Shown here: piece after piece, positions 4,446 to 7,010 of the stretch
Numbering within the stretch: the first letter of the stretch is position 1
How the letters are laid out: every line of letters begins with the position of its first letter
Source: an uncultured Veillonella sp.
GTDB taxonomy: Bacteria; Bacillota; Negativicutes; Veillonellales; Veillonellaceae
Assembly: GCA_900552715.1 (NCBI GenBank)
Contig: USAV01000094.1
Coordinates: forward strand, 1-7,010
Direction: 5' to 3'
Length of the DNA stretch: 7,010 nucleotides
The notes under the pieces: model-generated
Seen by the model: only the letters and a program-made list of their open reading frames with translations
What the model was told of the DNA's origin: nothing
The model's database searches: none
Translations under genes and position numbers: made by a program

Positions 4446-6365
4446 ATGGAACGCATTCGAATGATAGGCCTTGGAAAATCATTTGGGGTGCGCCAAGTAT
4501 TTTCCAATGTGTCTTTTGAGATAAAAGAAGGTGAGCGACTAGCCTTGGTAGGACCTAATGGGGCTGGGAAATCCACCTTGTTAAAATGCATATTAGGCTA
4601 TGAAGAATTAGATGAAGGCAATGTAGTTAAGTCTCCTGTAGCCAGTATTGGTTACTTACAACAAGATGTAAATCTAGGAGATGATAGTTTAGCTACAGAA
4701 ATTGAAAAAGCTTGGGCCGATGTCCATGTATTAGAGGAGCAACTAAAAGAACTTACCACGCGTTTGGAGTCTGAAGAAGCTAGTGAATCGGATCTGCAGC
4801 GATTGGATTATTTGCAAAATCGTTTAGAATGGCTAGGTGGCTATGATTATGAGCAAAAGACTAAACGTATCATTTATGGACTTGGTTTTACCGATGAGGA
4901 TTTAGATAAGCCAGCTAGTGCTTTTTCTGGTGGTCAAAAGACTCGCATTAATTTAGCTAAAGCCTTGGTACGCCGTCCAGACTTTTTGTTCTTAGACGAA
5001 CCTACTAACCATTTAGATATGGACATGTTAGAGTGGCTAGAGGGTTATTTATCTGCCTATCCTGGCGGTATTCTCATTGTCAGCCATGACCGCTATTTCT
5101 TAGATCGTATTGTCACTGGTGTTGTAGAACTAGATAACCATAAGGCTACAACCTATCGTGGTAATTATAGCCGCTATATTCAACAACGGGATGAACGTTT
5201 TAAAGCAGATATGGTGGCCTATGAGAAACAACAGGAGTACATTAAGAAGACCGAGGCCTATATAGATAAATACCGTGCAGGTATAAAATCTAAAATGGCT
5301 CGTGGACGGCAGTCTCAACTTAACCGTTTAGAACGACTTGATGCACCGGTAACCTCACATCATTTACAATTTTCTTTCCCTCCTGCAGCGATGAGTGCTG
5401 ATAAGGTTCTTGTGTTAGATCATTTATCAGTAGGGTATGGTGAAAGTCCTATCATTGATGATATATCACTTGTAGTTCGACGAGGTGAATCAGTAGCTCT
5501 TATTGGTCCTAATGGGGCGGGTAAATCAACACTCGTAAAAACTATTGTAGGTGAATTATTTCCTGAGAATGGTCACGTAGATATCGGTAATCGCGTACAA
5601 GTGGGATACTTCTCGCAAGAGCATGAAGAACTACATGATTCTTGGCAGGTAGTAGAAGAGATTATGAATCACTTTAACTATACTGAAGAGAAGGCCCGTA
5701 ATGTATTAGGTTCATTCCTATTTAAAGGGGATGATGTATTTAAGCTTGTAGGTGACTTATCTGGTGGTGAGAGAGCTCGGTTGGCATTGCTAAAATTATT
5801 CCTTCAAGGTGATAATTTCCTTATCTTAGACGAACCGACAAACCATTTAGATATTCCAACGCGCGAAATTGTGGAACAAGCCTTGCAACAATTTGAAGGT
5901 ACATGTTTTATTATTTCCCATGACAGATATTTCTTAGATCAAGTTTCTACAAAAACCATTGTTTTAGATGATGGAAAAATTACTGAATATCTTGGTAATT
6001 ACTCGTACTATAAAGAAAAGCTGAAAGAACAAGAAGATTTATTAGCATTAGCTAATGAGCAGAACTCAGAGAGTGATAAAGTTGAAAATAAAGTTGTTTC
6101 ACTTGATGAACCAGTACTTTCAACATCAGAACCGACAGAGGAACCTCAGAAGAAACCGAATGCATATATGGTGGAAAAACAATTAGCTGAGGTAGAATCT
6201 GAAATTGCTCGTTTAGAAGCAACTATGAAGATGTATGAAGTGCAATTGGCTAATCCTGTAGTACAGCAAGATTTAGATGAAATGTCCAAAATTTCCATAC
6301 AAATTGAATCTACACAAAGTGAGTTAGATACATTGTATGAGAAATGGGAGCGATTATCTGAATAA
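4446..6365 (+). CDS. ABC-F family ATPase (ribosome-associated, YdiF/Uup-like)
   Basis: A soluble protein with two ABC ATPase domains and no membrane segment, so not a transporter. ABC-F proteins bind the ribosomal E site and affect translation; some members protect ribosomes from antibiotics. The 639 residues show Walker A GPNGAGKST (36-44), signature FSGGQ (160-164), Walker B with LFLDEPTNHLD (181-191) and switch SHDRYF (213-218). The inter-domain charged linker (about 240-310, ending near KSKMARGRQSQLNRLERL) follows, then a second Walker A GPNGAGKST (354-362), LSGGE (438-442), LILDEPTNHLD (459-469) and SHDRYF (491-496). Both catalytic glutamates (E185, E463) are intact. A low-complexity acidic stretch (about 533-572) leads to a predicted coiled coil (about 575-638, VEKQLAEVESEIARLEATM...), as in YdiF/Uup-type members. 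Length and layout resemble Bacillus YdiF (about 640 residues). It has its own extended -10 promoter and follows the secretin by 27 bases. A housekeeping translation factor is more likely than a resistance protein, but sequence reading alone cannot decide. Confidence 0.95.
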   Translation: MERIRMIGLGKSFGVRQVFSNVSFEIKEGERLALVGPNGAGKSTLLKCILGYEELDEGNVVKSPVASIGYLQQDVNLGDDSLATEIEKAWADVHVLEEQLKELTTRLESEEASESDLQRLDYLQNRLEWLGGYDYEQKTKRIIYGLGFTDEDLDKPASAFSGGQKTRINLAKALVRRPDFLFLDEPTNHLDMDMLEWLEGYLSAYPGGILIVSHDRYFLDRIVTGVVELDNHKATTYRGNYSRYIQQRDERFKADMVAYEKQQEYIKKTEAYIDKYRAGIKSKMARGRQSQLNRLERLDAPVTSHHLQFSFPPAAMSADKVLVLDHLSVGYGESPIIDDISLVVRRGESVALIGPNGAGKSTLVKTIVGELFPENGHVDIGNRVQVGYFSQEHEELHDSWQVVEEIMNHFNYTEEKARNVLGSFLFKGDDVFKLVGDLSGGERARLALLKLFLQGDNFLILDEPTNHLDIPTREIVEQALQQFEGTCFIISHDRYFLDQVSTKTIVLDDGKITEYLGNYSYYKEKLKEQEDLLALANEQNSESDKVENKVVSLDEPVLSTSEPTEEPQKKPNAYMVEKQLAEVESEIARLEATMKMYEVQLANPVVQQDLDEMSKISIQIESTQSELDTLYEKWERLSE

Positions 6366-6399
6366 CTTATAATAGTATATATTATTATAGAGTTATTTT
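6361..6399 (+). terminator. Probable AT-rich intrinsic terminator after the ABC-F gene
   Basis: The left arm AATAACTTATAATA (6361-6374) pairs with TATTATA (6383-6389) and AGTTATT (6391-6397), a 14-bp stem with one bulged G (6390) and an 8-base loop. The left arm includes the ABC-F stop codon (TAA 6363-6365). The following T-run is short (TTTT 6396-6399, then AATT) and the stem nearly lacks G-C pairs, so termination may be partial. Confidence 0.5.
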
Positions 6400-6401
6400 A
6401 A

Positions 6402-6429
6402 TTGACAAAAAATTGAAAACTCTAATAAT
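6402..6429 (+). promoter_or_regulatory. Sigma-70-type promoter of the binding-lipoprotein gene
   Basis: A consensus -35 TTGACA (6402-6407) is followed after 16 bases by AATAAT (6424-6429), 5 of 6 matches to TATAAT. The expected start near 6436 gives a leader of about 39 bases. The surroundings are very AT-rich, which favours strong expression. An imperfect inverted repeat (6388-6424) is roughly centred on the -35 and could be an operator. Confidence 0.7.
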
Positions 6430-6459
6430 ATAGATATAGATTTAAAGTTTTATGTTTCA

Positions 6460-6468
6460 AAGGAAGGG
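6460..6468 (+). promoter_or_regulatory. Ribosome binding site of the binding-lipoprotein gene
   Basis: The purine run AAGGAAGGG ends 6 bases before ATG 6475. A second in-frame ATG (6487) is too close to the hydrophobic core and lacks its own site, so 6475 is preferred. Confidence 0.7.
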
Positions 6469-6474
6469 TGTAGC

Positions 6475-7010
6475 ATGAATAAATCCATGTTAAAAAAAGC
6501 AGCCATTTTTGGTCTTGCTGGTGTAATGGCAGTTGCTGCTGGTTGTGGCAGTAATAAAGATGCAGGTAATGCAAATAGCAATGAGGCTAAAATTGCATTG
6601 TTAACAACAACAACTGGTGGTGCAGCAGCATATGGTGAGTCCATTAAAGCTGGTGCAGAATTGGCAGTAAGCGAAATTAACGCTGATGCAAATGCTGTAA
6701 AAATCAACTTATTAGTAGAAGATACTAAAGGTGATAAAAACGAAGCAATTAATGCAATGAATAAAGTAATTTCTAAGGATAAAGTTGTAGCTGTTATCGG
6801 CCCAATGTTATCTGGTGAAATGATGGCAGCTGGTCCTGTAGCAAACAAAAGCAAAATCGTAGCTCTTGGTACATCTACAACAGCTGAAGGTATTACAGAT
6901 ATCGGCGATTACATTTTCCGTAATGCTGTACCTGAATCCTTGGCAGTAGATACTGCAATTAAAGAAGCACATAAAACTTTAGGCTTCAAAACTGCAGCTA
7001 TTATGTACTC
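6475..7010 (+). CDS. Branched-chain amino acid-type (LivJ/LivK) ABC transporter binding lipoprotein, 5' part
   Basis: The solute-binding component of a high-affinity ABC importer of the branched-chain amino acid family; its exact ligand cannot be read from this fragment. It is cut by the right window edge, with 178 codons visible of roughly 380 expected. The N-terminus has basic residues (MNKSMLKKAA), a hydrophobic core (AIFGLAGVMAVAA) and a lipobox-like AAGC with Cys24 as the probable lipidated residue; Ala rather than Leu at -3 is a permitted variation. A short Asn/Ser/Gly spacer follows (GSNKDAGNANSNEA), and then the periplasmic-binding-protein-like domain, type I: KIALLTTTTGGAAAYGESIKAGAELAVSEIN, INLLVEDTKGDKNEAINAMNKVI, VVAVIGPMLSGEMMAAGPVANKSKIVALGTST, and DYIFRNAVPES, all at the family-typical positions. 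It has its own promoter and ribosome binding site. Permease and ATPase genes would be expected downstream, outside the window. Ligands such as other amino acids, amides or urea remain possible. Confidence 0.93.
   Translation, partial: MNKSMLKKAAIFGLAGVMAVAAGCGSNKDAGNANSNEAKIALLTTTTGGAAAYGESIKAGAELAVSEINADANAVKINLLVEDTKGDKNEAINAMNKVISKDKVVAVIGPMLSGEMMAAGPVANKSKIVALGTSTTAEGITDIGDYIFRNAVPESLAVDTAIKEAHKTLGFKTAAIMY

Noticed and set aside
4304..4591. 95-codon minus-strand frame containing PAPLGPTKASRSPS
   Set aside because: This is the well-known antisense reading of an ABC Walker A region, here over the start of the ABC-F gene, and is a recurrent false gene.
6450..6854. 134-codon hydrophobic minus-strand frame
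   Set aside because: It is antisense to the Ala/Gly-rich binding-lipoprotein gene. The hydrophobicity comes from reversed GCA/GCT/GGT codons, and the + strand frame has a lipobox, family motifs, a promoter and a ribosome binding site.
1..7010. CRISPR array, tRNA/rRNA genes, insertion sequences, toxin-antitoxin or phage genes
   Set aside because: No spaced direct repeats, no tRNA or rRNA-like segments, no transposase or integrase motifs and no terminal inverted repeats were seen. The intergenic gaps are short (about 130 and 110 bases) and are accounted for by the terminators, promoters and leader described.

Overview
The window looks like a chromosomal segment from a low-GC, diderm (two-membrane) relative of the Firmicutes. 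The best guess is Veillonella or another member of the Negativicutes. The reasons are the AT-rich DNA with strong AGGAGG ribosome binding sites, Firmicute-like housekeeping proteins, and an outer-membrane secretin gene, which only a cell with an outer membrane would need. This assignment is inference; there is no rRNA or marker gene to prove it. Every recognised gene is on the + strand.

Layout. (1) 1-2088: the 3' part of a glucose-6-phosphate isomerase gene (pgi, cut by the left edge) and, 9 bases later, a complete UDP-glucose 4-epimerase gene (galE). Together they connect fructose-6-P/glucose-6-P with UDP-glucose/UDP-galactose, so they plausibly feed surface polysaccharide and LPS synthesis. 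A strong intrinsic terminator (2125-2169) closes this unit. (2) 2186-4418: a compact two-gene unit. The first gene encodes a single-pass inner-membrane protein with a long hydrophilic linker and a C-terminal GspC/PilP-like HR domain. The second encodes a short secretin (N0/STN, one N1-like domain, C-terminal secretin barrel domain) that starts at a GTG inside the end of the first gene. Together they look like the inner-membrane clamp and outer-membrane pore of a type IV pilus, type II secretion or DNA-uptake machine whose other parts lie outside the window. The start region of this unit carries an unusual hairpin that pairs an anti-Shine-Dalgarno with the Shine-Dalgarno, and an 8-codon mini-ORF that overlaps the start codon. 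(3) 4411-6399: an ABC-F ATPase gene with its own extended -10 promoter overlapping the secretin stop codon, and an AT-rich hairpin at its end. (4) 6402-7010: a promoter and the 5' part of a gene for a LivJ/LivK-type branched-chain amino acid (or related) binding lipoprotein, cut by the right edge.

The metabolic, ABC-F and lipoprotein genes are ordinary. The part most worth a second look is the GspC-like/secretin pair: its compact form, its separation from any visible pilus or secretion operon, its unusual leader, and a codon-use shift between the low-complexity linkers and the conserved domains.
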